Positions 41,856 to 51,100 of a stretch of DNA of 64,000 bases are shown here, one piece after another. The notes below the pieces were generated by a model, which saw nothing but the letters and a program-made list of their open reading frames with translations, searched no databases and had not been told where the DNA came from. The stretch spans positions 62,001 through 126,000 of the forward strand of contig OZ254079.1 of assembly GCA_965267475.1 (NCBI GenBank). The letters run 5' to 3'. Numbering within the stretch: position 1 is the first letter of the stretch; each line of letters starts with the position of its first letter. Source of the stretch: JBCBKU01 sp965267475. GTDB taxonomy: Bacteria > Pseudomonadota > Alphaproteobacteria > Rhodobacterales > Rhodobacteraceae. The position numbers were made by a program, and so were the translations under genes.

Positions 41856-43162
41856 TTTGTCTCGGACAGACCTTCCGGCTGACCGACAACCACGACATGC
41901 AAATCATCCGGGCGATAGATGCGCTGTGCGACGCGTTTGATATCGTCCAGCGTGACTGCCCGAACCTTGTCGTTCCGGGTCGCGATATAGTCGATCGGAA
42001 GGCCCTGCATCTGCATCCCCACCATGATCCCGGCAATCCGGGCATTGCCATCAAACCGCAGGGGATAAGCGCCTGTCAGAAAGGTCTTGGCGCGGTCCAG
42101 CTCTTGCTCGGTCACGCCTTCTTCGGCAATCTGCCGCCATTGGTCGAGCACCACATCCAGCGTCTCGCCCGCTGTTTCATTGGCCGTAGCCACTTGCCCA
42201 AGAACAAGCGCACCAAGATCCATCGGGACAAGCGACGTGCCGATGCCATAGGTCAGCCCCCGTTTCACGCGCACTTCCTGCTGTAGACGCGATTGGAAGC
42301 CCGACCCACCCATGATCTCATTTGCGATGAAGGCCGGAAAGAAATCCGGGTCATCGCGTTTGATGCCTTCATGGCCGAAGAACAACACGGCCTGCGGCGT
42401 CTCGTAATCCACCACAGTCACGCCACCATCAAGCTGGTAGTCCGCTTCCGCCGCCATCGGGGCACCGGTCTCGGGCAGATCGCCAAACAGATCGTCCAAT
42501 AGCACGCCCAGATCATCGGCCGAAATATCGCCGACAGCCCCCACGAAGATGCGATCCCGCGCCAGGGTGTTCTGATGTGCCGCCACTAGATCGTCGCGGG
42601 TCAGGGACGAAACGCTTTCGACGGTGCCGTCGCGCGACGACGCATAGGGGTGATCGCCGAAGGCAAGTTCGTCAAAGGTTCTGCTGGCAATCGTGTTGGG
42701 GTCCTTTTCATCCGACTGGATGATCGACACCACTTGGGCGCGCACCCGTTCGATGGATTCCTGGTCGAAACGAGGCTCAACAAGCGCGTCCCGCAACAGC
42801 GCCACGGCATCGTTGCGGTTTTCCGTCAGAAAACGCGCCGAAACGGATACCGAATTGTCAAAGGCTTCAAACTCAAACGTCGCCGCAAGCCCTTCAAGCG
42901 TTTTGGCGAACTCGCGTGCATCGCGATTGGCCGAACCTTCTTCCAGAAGTGCGGTCATCAGATTGACCGAACCGCGTTTGCCAGGTTCGTCCAAAACCGA
43001 CCCGCCGCGAAACCGGATCTCGAGCGCCATAAAGGGGATCGAGCGTTCCTCGACCAACCAAGCCCTAATCCCACCCGGTGACGTGACTTCCTGGATCTCG
43101 ACAGCCGCCTGGGCCTGAAGCGTGAACAGCGCCACCCAAAGGGCAATCACGAAGCGGATCAT
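41852..43162 (-). CDS. M16 family peptidase-like protein, non-catalytic partner
   Basis: 436 residues with a signal peptide (MIRFVIALWVALFTLQAQAA). The M16 (pitrilysin) two-domain fold is evident from RFRGGSVLDEPGKRG and MGGSGFQSRLQQEVRVKRGL, the latter being the R/Y substrate-binding motif. Where active members carry HXXEH, this one has LMTALLEEG, so the zinc ligands are gone. The adjacent upstream gene supplies the active-site half, giving the processing-peptidase-like pair known in bacteria. Its ATG overlaps the stop of that gene (ATGA). Confidence 0.9.
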   Translation of the reverse strand: MIRFVIALWVALFTLQAQAAVEIQEVTSPGGIRAWLVEERSIPFMALEIRFRGGSVLDEPGKRGSVNLMTALLEEGSANRDAREFAKTLEGLAATFEFEAFDNSVSVSARFLTENRNDAVALLRDALVEPRFDQESIERVRAQVVSIIQSDEKDPNTIASRTFDELAFGDHPYASSRDGTVESVSSLTRDDLVAAHQNTLARDRIFVGAVGDISADDLGVLLDDLFGDLPETGAPMAAEADYQLDGGVTVVDYETPQAVLFFGHEGIKRDDPDFFPAFIANEIMGGSGFQSRLQQEVRVKRGLTYGIGTSLVPMDLGALVLGQVATANETAGETLDVVLDQWRQIAEEGVTEQELDRAKTFLTGAYPLRFDGNARIAGIMVGMQMQGLPIDYIATRNDKVRAVTLDDIKRVAQRIYRPDDLHVVVVGQPEGLSETN

Positions 43163-44502
43163 TGGGTCACCTCCCCGGTGTTCGGGCGCATATACCAACC
43201 GGTCACGGCCTTGTTGCGGTCGAAAATCGTTTTCGCAGCCGCGATCACATCTTCGGCGGTCACCGCTTCGATTTCATCTGGCCAGCTTTCGATATCTGCC
43301 ACGGTCAGCCCCGAGGTCAGCCCAGCCCCGTACCGTCTTGCCAGCGATTGCACGCTGTCCTCTGCATAAATCCGGCTGGCGCGGGCCTGCATCTTGATCC
43401 GCTCTAGCTGAGCTTCGTCCACGCCCTCGTCGATAAATGTCGCGATGGCAGCATCCAGATCCGCCTCGGCCTGCTCCAAGCTCCGATCCGGCGGCGGCAC
43501 GATGATCAGGCCGAAGGTCGTGTCATCCAGTGACATGCCCGAATAGAAGGCCGAGGTATAGATTGCTTTCTGGCTATCAAGCTCAAGCATCTCGCCCAGA
43601 ACCGATGTCGTCCGCGATCCGCCCAGAATTTCCGACAGCATGAACAGGGCTGCGGCGTCGCTTTGGGCGCCCGGATCACGTTCAGGCGCCAGGTAGGAGC
43701 GGATGACATACGGTTGCGCCACGCGAGGATCTTCGAACTTGATCCGTCGCTCGGCCAGTTGCGGGGGCTCGCTGACCCTGTTGCGGGGTTTCACGTTTGG
43801 ATTGGGTGGGATCACGCCATAGTATTGCTCGGCCAAGCGGCGCACCTCATCGGGGTCTACGTCCCCGGCCACGATCAGTATCGCATTGTTCGGCCCGTAA
43901 TGCTGGCGATAGAATTCCATCGCGTCGTCCAATGTCAGACTTTCGATCTCATGCCGCCAGCCCACAATCGGGATCGCGTAAGGGTGGTTCAGGTATTGCG
44001 CGGCCATGCGCTGTTCGCCAAACAGAGCACCCGGTTCGTTGTCGGTCCGCTGGTTCCGTTCTTCAATCACTACGGCCAGCTCCGTCGCGGCTTCGGCCGG
44101 ATCGACCTTAAGATTAACCATGCGATCGGCTTCGTACTGCATCATCAGTTCCAGCCGATCTGTCGCCACGCGCTGAAAATACCCGGTATAATCCTGCGCC
44201 GTGAACGCGTTGTCGCGTCCACCGTTCTCGGCCACCACGCGGGAAAACTCACCCGATTCAACTGTATCCGTGCCCTTGAACAGCAAATGTTCCAAATAGT
44301 GGGCGATGCCTGATTTCCCCGGAGGTTCATCGGCAGCGCCCGCCCGATACCAGACCATATGGGTCACGGCGGGGGCCCGGTTGTCTTCAAGAACGACAAC
44401 GTCCATCCCGTTGTCCAGAGTAAAGCCGGACACGTCCGCCGCGTGGGCGGCCGCCGACGTCAACAAGGCGAAACCGGATATCAGGGACAGCAATCGGACC
44501 AT
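43159..44502 (-). CDS. M16 family zinc peptidase, catalytic partner
   Basis: 447 residues with a signal peptide (MVRLLSLISGFALLTSAAAH). The inverted zinc motif HYLEHLLFKG gives H68, E71 and H72, with a downstream glutamate in ELAVVIEERN. It is probably a periplasmic endopeptidase acting with the non-catalytic partner encoded next. The ATG is preceded by GGAGA; an upstream in-frame ATG would hide the signal peptide. Lies in the lspA-DUF3035-M16-M16 array typical of the family. Confidence 0.93.
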   Translation of the reverse strand: MVRLLSLISGFALLTSAAAHAADVSGFTLDNGMDVVVLEDNRAPAVTHMVWYRAGAADEPPGKSGIAHYLEHLLFKGTDTVESGEFSRVVAENGGRDNAFTAQDYTGYFQRVATDRLELMMQYEADRMVNLKVDPAEAATELAVVIEERNQRTDNEPGALFGEQRMAAQYLNHPYAIPIVGWRHEIESLTLDDAMEFYRQHYGPNNAILIVAGDVDPDEVRRLAEQYYGVIPPNPNVKPRNRVSEPPQLAERRIKFEDPRVAQPYVIRSYLAPERDPGAQSDAAALFMLSEILGGSRTTSVLGEMLELDSQKAIYTSAFYSGMSLDDTTFGLIIVPPPDRSLEQAEADLDAAIATFIDEGVDEAQLERIKMQARASRIYAEDSVQSLARRYGAGLTSGLTVADIESWPDEIEAVTAEDVIAAAKTIFDRNKAVTGWYMRPNTGEVTQ

Positions 44503-44594
44503 GGTGTTCTCCACGACTTTTGACCCCTCTGAGGTACGCCTATAGGCCAAAAGATCAACCGCCGCCAACGGCTTCGTGAGAAGTTGCAAGGTTT

Positions 44595-45158
44595 TTACTG
44601 GGCCTCTGGCGGAGCGGAAGGTGTCCAGACACCGGCCCGGCGGAACCGATCAAGTTCGCGATGCTGGTCCAGCGACTGACCTTCATAGGCACGATAATAG
44701 ACGTTTACGTTGAACAGCCGTTCCAAGAGACGTCCGTCATTGTCCCGACGAAACTCAAGGTCAGCGGCGGCAAGCCGTCCGCGGATCTGAGGATCCACGC
44801 CAAACCGCGTGGTGCGGGCAACCAAGGCGCCATCGCGACCACGCCGGTTCAGAACCGCCGGGTTGCCACCCAGCGCGGCAATCGCCTCGGAGCGCGGGTT
44901 CCGATCCGTCCGGTTTGTCCCGCCAGGGGTTGGCGCGGGAAGTTCGGCAAAGGTTTCGGGCATTTCCAGGGGCTGGCTCGGCAGGACCAAAAACTCGTCC
45001 GGACCATCCGTATTCGCGCGAATGTTCAAAAGGTTCGGCGTGTCGTCACGACGCCCGCAGGCCGACAAGACCAGTGCCACACCCAAAACGCCAATCAGTA
45101 CGCTATGTCTCAACCCCACCATGGGCCGACTTGTATCGCGGATTTTCATGGGCGTCAC
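44595..45158 (-). CDS. DUF3035 lipoprotein
   Basis: 187 residues with a lipoprotein signal (SVLIGVLGVALVLSACG): the lipobox LSAC gives the lipidated cysteine. The mature part is polar and rich in Arg/Pro (TPGGTNRTDRNPRSEAIAAL). This family sits beside lspA, and its product should itself be processed by LspA. The GTG start overlaps the lspA stop (GTGA); an ATG three codons later is an alternative. Function unknown, with likely location at the inner leaflet of the outer membrane. Confidence 0.85.
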   Translation of the reverse strand: MTPMKIRDTSRPMVGLRHSVLIGVLGVALVLSACGRRDDTPNLLNIRANTDGPDEFLVLPSQPLEMPETFAELPAPTPGGTNRTDRNPRSEAIAALGGNPAVLNRRGRDGALVARTTRFGVDPQIRGRLAAADLEFRRDNDGRLLERLFNVNVYYRAYEGQSLDQHRELDRFRRAGVWTPSAPPEAQ

Positions 45159-45634
45159 GTTGTCTTCTTGTTACCGGTCAGCAGGATCAATCCGATGGCG
45201 CCCACAAAGATGGCGGCGTCGGCCACGTTGAACGCAAAGGGGTTTTCGATCCCGCAGCAGGACATGTTGATGAAATCGGCCACGGCGCCATAGAGGATGC
45301 GGTCGATGACATTTCCAAGCGCCCCGCCCAGAAGTACGCCCGCCGCGATCATCGCCCAGCGGCCCGGGCGCTCTTTCTGCATCCACCAGATGACCCAGGC
45401 ACAGATCACGACCGCAAGAGTGATCAGCACCCAGCGCATGATGTCGGCGTCGTTGGAAAACAGTCCAAAGTTGATACCTCGGTTCCAGGCCATGCGCAGG
45501 TTAAAGAACGGAGAAAGGACATCGATCGCACCCCGCGACTTCAGGTCCAGAAGGTGCACGACAAGGATCTTCGTCGCCTGATCCAGGACAAAGACGACCA
45601 AAGCCGCCCAGATCATGGGACGCGCCCAGCCCAT
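45155..45634 (-). CDS. lspA: signal peptidase II
   Basis: 159 residues with four membrane helices. Cleaves prolipoprotein signal peptides after lipidation. The two catalytic aspartates are visible as D111 in GNVIDR and D139 in FNVADAAIF, with the upstream conserved NRGINFGLF segment. The ATG shares one base with the purH stop (TGATG); a TTG one codon upstream is possible. Followed without a gap by a lipoprotein gene that is a natural substrate. Confidence 0.96.
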   Translation of the reverse strand: MGWARPMIWAALVVFVLDQATKILVVHLLDLKSRGAIDVLSPFFNLRMAWNRGINFGLFSNDADIMRWVLITLAVVICAWVIWWMQKERPGRWAMIAAGVLLGGALGNVIDRILYGAVADFINMSCCGIENPFAFNVADAAIFVGAIGLILLTGNKKTT

Positions 45635-47223
45635 CAATGCCGGAAATGCCGCATTGAGGTGAAGACCATGGCAAGCCCTGCTTCGTCAGCCGCGGCAATC
45701 ACCTCGTCGTCACGTCGCGACCCACCAGGCTGGATCACGGCCGTCGCGCCGGCTTCTGCGGCCGCCAGCAGCCCATCGGCGAAGGGAAAGAACGCGTCCG
45801 AGGCGACCGCCGATCCAATCGCGGGTGTCTCGGGCAAGCCAACTTCTTTGGCCATGCGCTCGGCTTTAAGTGCTGCGATGGTTGAGCTGTCGACGCGGCT
45901 CATCTGACCGGCCCCGATGCCGACGGTGGCACCGTTCTTGGCATAGACGATGGCGTTCGATTTCACATGCTTTGCAACCGTCCAGGCAAACAGAAGATCG
46001 CGCATCTCATCGCCGGTTGGCGCCCGCTTGGTCACGACTTTCAGGTCGGCCTCGGTCACATGCCCCGTATCTTTGTCCTGCACCAGCATCCCGCCGGTGA
46101 CTTGGCGAAAAGTAACGGAAGGCGTCGTGGGATCGGGCAATCCGCCAGTGACCAGAAGGCGAAGGTTTGGCTTCTTCGCGAAGACCGCCTTCGCAGCGTC
46201 ATCTGCCGCAGGGGCGATCACGACTTCGGTGAAGATCCCGGCGATGTCTTCCGCTGTGGGTCCATCGAGCGGCTGGTTCAACGCCACGATCCCACCGAAG
46301 GCTGATGTGCGATCGCAATCAAAGGCCCGGCCATAAGCCTCAGCCAGTGTCGCACCGCGCGCCACGCCAGAGGGGTTGGCGTGTTTGATGATCGCACAGG
46401 CCGGCCCGTCCTTCGGATCGAACTCGGCCACAAGCTCAAACGCGGCATCCGTGTCGTTGATGTTGTTGTAGGACAAGGCCTTGCCCTGCACCACTTCGGC
46501 CGTGGCTGCCGACGGCCTGTCGGACCCGTCCAGATAAAGCGCCGCCGCCTGATGCGGGTTTTCGCCATAGCGCATGGTTTGCCCGATTTGGCCTGCGACC
46601 ACGCGCCTGCGCGGCATCTCTTCGCCGATGGCGCCTGCCATCCAGGTTGAGACCGCGGCATCATAGGCGCCGGTCCGGGCATAGGCGATCTGCGCCATCC
46701 TTTGGCGAAACGACAGACTTGTTTGGCCGCCATGGGCCTGCATTTCGTCCAGCAGAGCGGCGTAATCCTCTACATCGGTCACAACGCAGACGGATGCATG
46801 GTTCTTCGAAGCCGCGCGGATCATCGCAGGGCCACCAATGTCGATGTTCTCAACCGCCGTGGCGTAATCCGCCCCACCTGCAACCGTCGCCTCGAACGGG
46901 TAGAGGTTCACAACCAGAAGATCGATGGGGCCAAATCCCTGGCTTTCGAGGGCGTCCATATGCTCGGGCAGATCCCGGCGCGCCAAAAGCCCGCCATGCA
47001 CGGCGGGGTGAAGCGTCTTGACGCGCCCATCCATCATCTCGGGAAATCCAGTGATATCGGCGACCTCGGTCACCTCAAGCCCCGCGTCCCGAAGCGCGCC
47101 CGAGGACCCGCCGGTTGAGATCAGGACAACGCCCTGCCCCGCCAATGCCTTGGCCAGATCGATCAACCCGGTCTTGCCCGATACGGACAACAGCGCCCGA
47201 CGAATTGGTTGCAGATCACTCAA
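45634..47223 (-). CDS. purH: bifunctional AICAR transformylase/IMP cyclohydrolase
   Basis: 529 residues, carrying out the last two steps of purine synthesis (AICAR to FAICAR to IMP). The N-terminal cyclohydrolase domain shows ALLSVSGKTGL, LISTGGSSGAL and GRVKTLHPAVHGGLL. The transformylase domain shows KHANPSGVA, FGGIVALNQ and the C-terminal AIIQPGGS-like ending. Length is normal. It begins the run purH-lspA-DUF3035-M16-M16; the heparinase-like gene precedes it by 15 bases and is probably co-transcribed. Confidence 0.97.
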   Translation of the reverse strand: MSDLQPIRRALLSVSGKTGLIDLAKALAGQGVVLISTGGSSGALRDAGLEVTEVADITGFPEMMDGRVKTLHPAVHGGLLARRDLPEHMDALESQGFGPIDLLVVNLYPFEATVAGGADYATAVENIDIGGPAMIRAASKNHASVCVVTDVEDYAALLDEMQAHGGQTSLSFRQRMAQIAYARTGAYDAAVSTWMAGAIGEEMPRRRVVAGQIGQTMRYGENPHQAAALYLDGSDRPSAATAEVVQGKALSYNNINDTDAAFELVAEFDPKDGPACAIIKHANPSGVARGATLAEAYGRAFDCDRTSAFGGIVALNQPLDGPTAEDIAGIFTEVVIAPAADDAAKAVFAKKPNLRLLVTGGLPDPTTPSVTFRQVTGGMLVQDKDTGHVTEADLKVVTKRAPTGDEMRDLLFAWTVAKHVKSNAIVYAKNGATVGIGAGQMSRVDSSTIAALKAERMAKEVGLPETPAIGSAVASDAFFPFADGLLAAAEAGATAVIQPGGSRRDDEVIAAADEAGLAMVFTSMRHFRH

Positions 47224-47238
47224 CGGTCGTCCCCCAGC

Positions 47239-48981
47239 TTAGATCTCGGCCAGCGCATCCTCGTAGTGTAGGTCGCGCACGGCGGTGGGGGTATCCTGTG
47301 CTTTGGCAATCGTCCAGCCGATCCTGGTGGCATACTCCATGGCCGAGGCGGAAAGCACGATCTGCTTGGTTGCACGCGGCGTCAACCGGCCCCGTTCAAG
47401 ATACACGCTGGGCTCCAGCCGAAGCGATGCACGGCTGTTGTGCCGGAAGATCCAGACCTCACCGCTTTTCAGGCCGATCGAGACGACGCTGCCTCCCAGA
47501 TCCAGGTCCGCATCCACATCCGGATGCAGGTGGAACCGGATTTTGAACGGTACACCTTGCAGGGATGCTGCATCATTCACCTTGTCGAACTTGGCTTCGG
47601 CGGCGCGATCCACACAGACCAAGGTGTCTTCGCCGCCAAGCGTGCGCCCGTCCGAGCCCAGAACCAGTTTTCGAACGTGGGTTAGGCCGTGTGTTTTTAC
47701 GTACCCATTGTGGCTGGCCACGATTTCATTTGTGTCGCCGGTCGCGCGGGTTTCGTGGCGGACCTCGCTTGGGGCGTCGAGCAGCAGTTCAGTTTCGCGC
47801 CCCTCGACGCGCCGGGTGGTGCTAAGCCGCGAAGAGCTGACCCCGTCGATGCCCAGCGTGGAATGCGACGGCGTGGCGCGCCCGGCCCGGCGCCAACTTG
47901 TCCCGAAGGTCACGCCCGACCCGCAATTCACCATGATCGGGCGACGCCCAGAGGTCAGCTCAATGGCCAGGGTCGAGGCATGCGCATTGGCCGAATTGCC
48001 GCGTTTGGGGGGCGCTGAAGCGTCCATCACGACCGAGGTCCGCCCGTGCGACAAGCGCGCAAAGCCCATCGCCAGACCTTTCGTGCGGATCTTCTTCGTT
48101 CCGGAATTGGCCAAAGCCTGATCCAGACGCCCCTCAAGCCCGCGGCCTCCGCCGTGAAACCGCGCAAGCGCCCCGTCTGAATGCCGAAGCGCACGCAGGG
48201 CCGGTGCGATCCGCTCGATCGCGGCGACATGGTGAGCTTCTGCCGCCCGGTCGTTTTCAACCATGGCCTCGACGGTCCAGGTCAAAAGCGTGAACACCTC
48301 AAGCAGCTCTTCGGGATTGCGGGTCGGTATCCCGCCTTCGTCGTCAATCCTTTCCGCGCATTCGCGGGCCAGCGTCTTGATCTGACGGTCGGCATGGGTT
48401 GCCATCCCTTCAAGCGAAAGACCGGCATAGATCAGCCCCGTCAGCGCTTCGAACCGCGGCAAGCCCGGCGTCGCGGTCTTCCAGCGCCGCGCCAGAAAGT
48501 TCGTCTGCCGCGACATCGCGTCGAAGAATGCGGCACTGACCTCGGGTTCTTGTCCGTTCAGCAGAAAAATTGCGTGGTTGATCCACCGCATAAGGCGGCG
48601 CCCGGTCAGATCCGGCTGCCAGCCTGGACCCTTGCCGCGGCCGTACCGGGACACCCATTCGTGGGTCCAGGCCTGGGCGCGCCGCTGCGCCTCGCCATTT
48701 CCGACTGCTGCCAGATCGTCCAGCCATGTGAACCCGTGGACTTCGGCCTCAAACGCCCGATCCGGCATCGGAAGATCCCAGATCGCAGTATAGGGCGCTT
48801 CGACAAGATACCCTGCGAACATAAAATTCCCGGCGCAGAACTGACGGCCTCGCGTAAAGGTGCCAATGGTTTTGGGTTCCGGTTGATTGGTGAAGCTGGT
48901 GGCTTTCGGGCCCATACCCGCCGCGCGGACATGGTACCGGTTCAGCCACCCTTGAACCCGCCCCGATATGGTGTCGCCCAT
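47239..48981 (-). CDS. heparinase II/III family protein
   Basis: 580 residues. The helical N-terminal part (TFTRGRQFCAGNFMFAGYLV, then WINHAIFLLNGQEPE) leads into a beta-rich C-terminal heparinase II/III-like domain (IMVNCGSGVTFGTSWRRAGR, THVRKLVLGSDGRTLGGEDT). No signal peptide is apparent, which is usual for the roseobacter members located beside rsmB and purH; the true substrate of these is unknown. Start choice: the ATG giving MGDTISGRVQGW has AGGG upstream. An ATG 36 bases earlier is also open. Confidence 0.88.
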   Translation of the reverse strand: MGDTISGRVQGWLNRYHVRAAGMGPKATSFTNQPEPKTIGTFTRGRQFCAGNFMFAGYLVEAPYTAIWDLPMPDRAFEAEVHGFTWLDDLAAVGNGEAQRRAQAWTHEWVSRYGRGKGPGWQPDLTGRRLMRWINHAIFLLNGQEPEVSAAFFDAMSRQTNFLARRWKTATPGLPRFEALTGLIYAGLSLEGMATHADRQIKTLARECAERIDDEGGIPTRNPEELLEVFTLLTWTVEAMVENDRAAEAHHVAAIERIAPALRALRHSDGALARFHGGGRGLEGRLDQALANSGTKKIRTKGLAMGFARLSHGRTSVVMDASAPPKRGNSANAHASTLAIELTSGRRPIMVNCGSGVTFGTSWRRAGRATPSHSTLGIDGVSSSRLSTTRRVEGRETELLLDAPSEVRHETRATGDTNEIVASHNGYVKTHGLTHVRKLVLGSDGRTLGGEDTLVCVDRAAEAKFDKVNDAASLQGVPFKIRFHLHPDVDADLDLGGSVVSIGLKSGEVWIFRHNSRASLRLEPSVYLERGRLTPRATKQIVLSASAMEYATRIGWTIAKAQDTPTAVRDLHYEDALAEI

Positions 48982-49079
48982 TGCCACCCTGCGCTCATGC
49001 CCCGTTTCGCCGGTCATCCGGTCTTATCACTGCCATAGGGTTAAACCAGAGTGGACAGCCTGTCATGCCTTTCGGCGAT

Positions 49080-50366
49080 TTAGGCGGGCTTTCGCAGCCG
49101 AGCGATGTAAAAGCCGTCCATGCCGCCAAGATCTGGCCAGTAATCCGGGCGAAGCCTTAGACCGCCCTCGACCGTCAGCCAACCCGGATCGACGCCAGCG
49201 GGCAAGGCGGTCTTTGTGTCAGCGAAGACGCCGGGGTTACGTTCAAGCGCGGCAGTGACCTGTGCCTCGCCCTCGTCCGGCAGAAGCGAACATGTGCAGA
49301 AGACCATGCGACCGCCTGGCGCCAACATGTCCAGCGCGCGATCGATCAGCCGGGCCTGAAGACCCGCGAGTGTCGTCACGTCCGCCGGGGTTCGAATGAA
49401 CGGCAACTCCGGATGCCGTCTGATTGTGCCGGTGGCCGAGCACGGGGCGTCCAGCAGCACCGCATCAAAAGGGGCCGCAGGCGTCCATTCCAATGCGTCA
49501 GCCACCACAAGATCCGCCGTCAGACCGACCCGCGACAGGTTCTCGGCAACGCGGCCCATGCGATCCTCGGACAGATCAAGCGCCGTCACCTTGGCGCCAT
49601 CGGCCGCGACCTGCATGGTTTTTCCACCGGGCGCGGCGCAAAGATCCAGGACACGTTCGCCAGCGGTCGGGGCCAGAACCTTTGTGGGCAAAGCCGCCGC
49701 CGCATCCTGCACCCACCATGCGCCCCCGTCGTATCCGGGAAGTCCGGTCACCTGCGGCGCCCCTGGGACGCGCACCGATCCTGTCGGAAGGTTCAGGCCC
49801 CCAACTGTCCCGGCCAACACCGATGGATCACCCGTCTTCGGGGTCAGGTCCAAAGCGGCGCCTTGGGCATGAGCAGCTTCGATCGCCAGAACGGCCGCCT
49901 TGCCATATGCGGCGACCAGGAGTTTACGCAGCCATTTCGGAAGCTCAGGCAGCGGCAATGCGCCCCAGTCCGGGGGCGCAGCGGCCACCTTTCGCAACAC
50001 CGCGTTGGTCAACCCGGCGTGGCGGGGCGAAATCTCCTTGATCAGCGAGACCGCGGCGCCAACCGCGCCGTGAGGGGCCGCGCCGTCCCCTAGCATCTCG
50101 AACACGGCAAGGCGCATGGCATTCAATACATGATCGTAGGGCTTGTTTCTGAGATAAGGCCCCAAAACCCGGTCAGACCGCTGCGCCCAGCGCAACGTCT
50201 CATTGGCCAGGCGCCCGGCTCGTGCGGCCTCTGCCGGAGCAAGCCGCGCCAGTTCGCGGGCGTCGCTGAAACTCCGCCCGTCGATCACGGCGCCATTGAC
50301 CATGGAAAGCGCCGCCCGTCGCGCCGCCAAGCCGTCTGTGGCGTTCTCTGTTTTCTCATCGACCAT
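49080..50366 (-). CDS. rsmB: 16S rRNA (cytosine-967-C5)-methyltransferase RsmB
   Basis: 428 residues. An N-terminal NusB-like RNA-binding domain (LANETLRWAQRSDRVLGPYL) precedes a SAM-dependent methyltransferase with LCAAPGGKT, LLDAPCSATGTIRRHP (catalytic Cys of the PC motif) and VFCTCSLLPDEGE (second Cys). The enzyme methylates C967 of 16S rRNA. It is divergent from the DUF1674 gene across 39 bases, so promoters overlap. Confidence 0.94.
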   Translation of the reverse strand: MVDEKTENATDGLAARRAALSMVNGAVIDGRSFSDARELARLAPAEAARAGRLANETLRWAQRSDRVLGPYLRNKPYDHVLNAMRLAVFEMLGDGAAPHGAVGAAVSLIKEISPRHAGLTNAVLRKVAAAPPDWGALPLPELPKWLRKLLVAAYGKAAVLAIEAAHAQGAALDLTPKTGDPSVLAGTVGGLNLPTGSVRVPGAPQVTGLPGYDGGAWWVQDAAAALPTKVLAPTAGERVLDLCAAPGGKTMQVAADGAKVTALDLSEDRMGRVAENLSRVGLTADLVVADALEWTPAAPFDAVLLDAPCSATGTIRRHPELPFIRTPADVTTLAGLQARLIDRALDMLAPGGRMVFCTCSLLPDEGEAQVTAALERNPGVFADTKTALPAGVDPGWLTVEGGLRLRPDYWPDLGGMDGFYIARLRKPA

Positions 50367-50405
50367 CCGCGCCTATATCTGTTGAAGATGCGAAGAGAGA
50401 CAACC

Positions 50406-50582
50406 ATGGCCGACAAGAAACCCGATCTGACGCCCGCAGCGAAGCGCGCCTTGGCCGAGGCCGAAGCGCGCCGCAAAGCGGCCAAATCCGAACCCCGTCC
50501 TAGGGAACTGGGCGGGCGCGACGGGCCCGACCCGGTCCGCTATGGGGACTGGGAAAAGAAGGGCATCGCGATAGATTTCTAA
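50406..50582 (+). CDS. DUF1674 protein (SDHAF4-like succinate dehydrogenase assembly factor)
   Basis: 58 residues, basic N-terminal half (KRALAEAEARRKAAK) and the strongly conserved end GGRDGPDPVRYGDWEKKGI, the DUF1674/SDHAF4 signature. Eukaryotic SDHAF4 helps flavinylated SdhA assemble; a similar role in bacteria is inferred from homology. Too short to be noticed by length alone, but the motif is unmistakable. Followed by two hairpins. Confidence 0.92.
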   Translation: MADKKPDLTPAAKRALAEAEARRKAAKSEPRPRELGGRDGPDPVRYGDWEKKGIAIDF

Positions 50583-50592
50583 GCCAGAAAAT

Positions 50593-50666
50593 GGCCCGCG
50601 AAGCGGGCCCACCGCGACGCCGAAGGCGGCGCAAGACCAATAGGAATGCCGCGCCTCAGGCGCGGC
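50593..50666 (+). terminator. two hairpins after the DUF1674 gene
   Basis: GGCCCGC-GAA-GCGGGCC (50593-50609) and GCCGCGCC-TCA-GGCGCGGC (50648-50666) are perfect stems between the convergent DUF1674 gene and the small exported-protein gene. Neither has a T-tract. They likely define 3' ends for both strands. Confidence 0.5.
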
Positions 50667-50687
50667 GCAATCAAGTCAACGCACCCA

Positions 50688-51047
50688 TCAATTGATGCGC
50701 AGATCCGCCCAGATGCCTTCGCCGCGATCTGAAATGAACCGCATCGTCTGACCGCGGACCTTCACCATCTGACAATTTGGTTCCAAAGGATCATCGCCGA
50801 ATGACAGATCTCGGCAGAAATACCCGTCGCGCCAGGCCCATTGTCCCGTCACGGGCTTCCCAAACGCCCGTCCCTGAATTTCTCCGGTCGGCGAAACCGC
50901 AAGCCGAATGCCCAGCCGGGTCAACTGCTTGCCCTCAAGAAGCGAAACGAATTTTGATTCCTCGCGAACGGTTTCGAACGCCGAGGCGCCTGACGCCGCA
51001 AAAGCGAACAGCGCTGCGGCGAAAATCCCCAAATGTGTGGTTGTCAT
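50688..51047 (-). CDS. exported hypothetical protein
   Basis: 119 residues with a signal peptide (MTTTHLGIFAAALFAFAASGASA). The mature 95 residues contain two cysteines (DGYFCRDL and EPNCQMV) likely to form a disulfide and an overall beta-sheet pattern (GQTMRFISDRGEGIWADLRI). The ATG has GGAGAGG upstream. I do not recognise a characterised family. Downstream of dapB on the same strand with a 53-base gap. Confidence 0.75.
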   Translation of the reverse strand: MTTTHLGIFAAALFAFAASGASAFETVREESKFVSLLEGKQLTRLGIRLAVSPTGEIQGRAFGKPVTGQWAWRDGYFCRDLSFGDDPLEPNCQMVKVRGQTMRFISDRGEGIWADLRIN

Positions 51048-51100
51048 TGCACACACCTCTCCTGTCGACATCCGGTATACGCAAGCCGTCAGGGTTTGGA

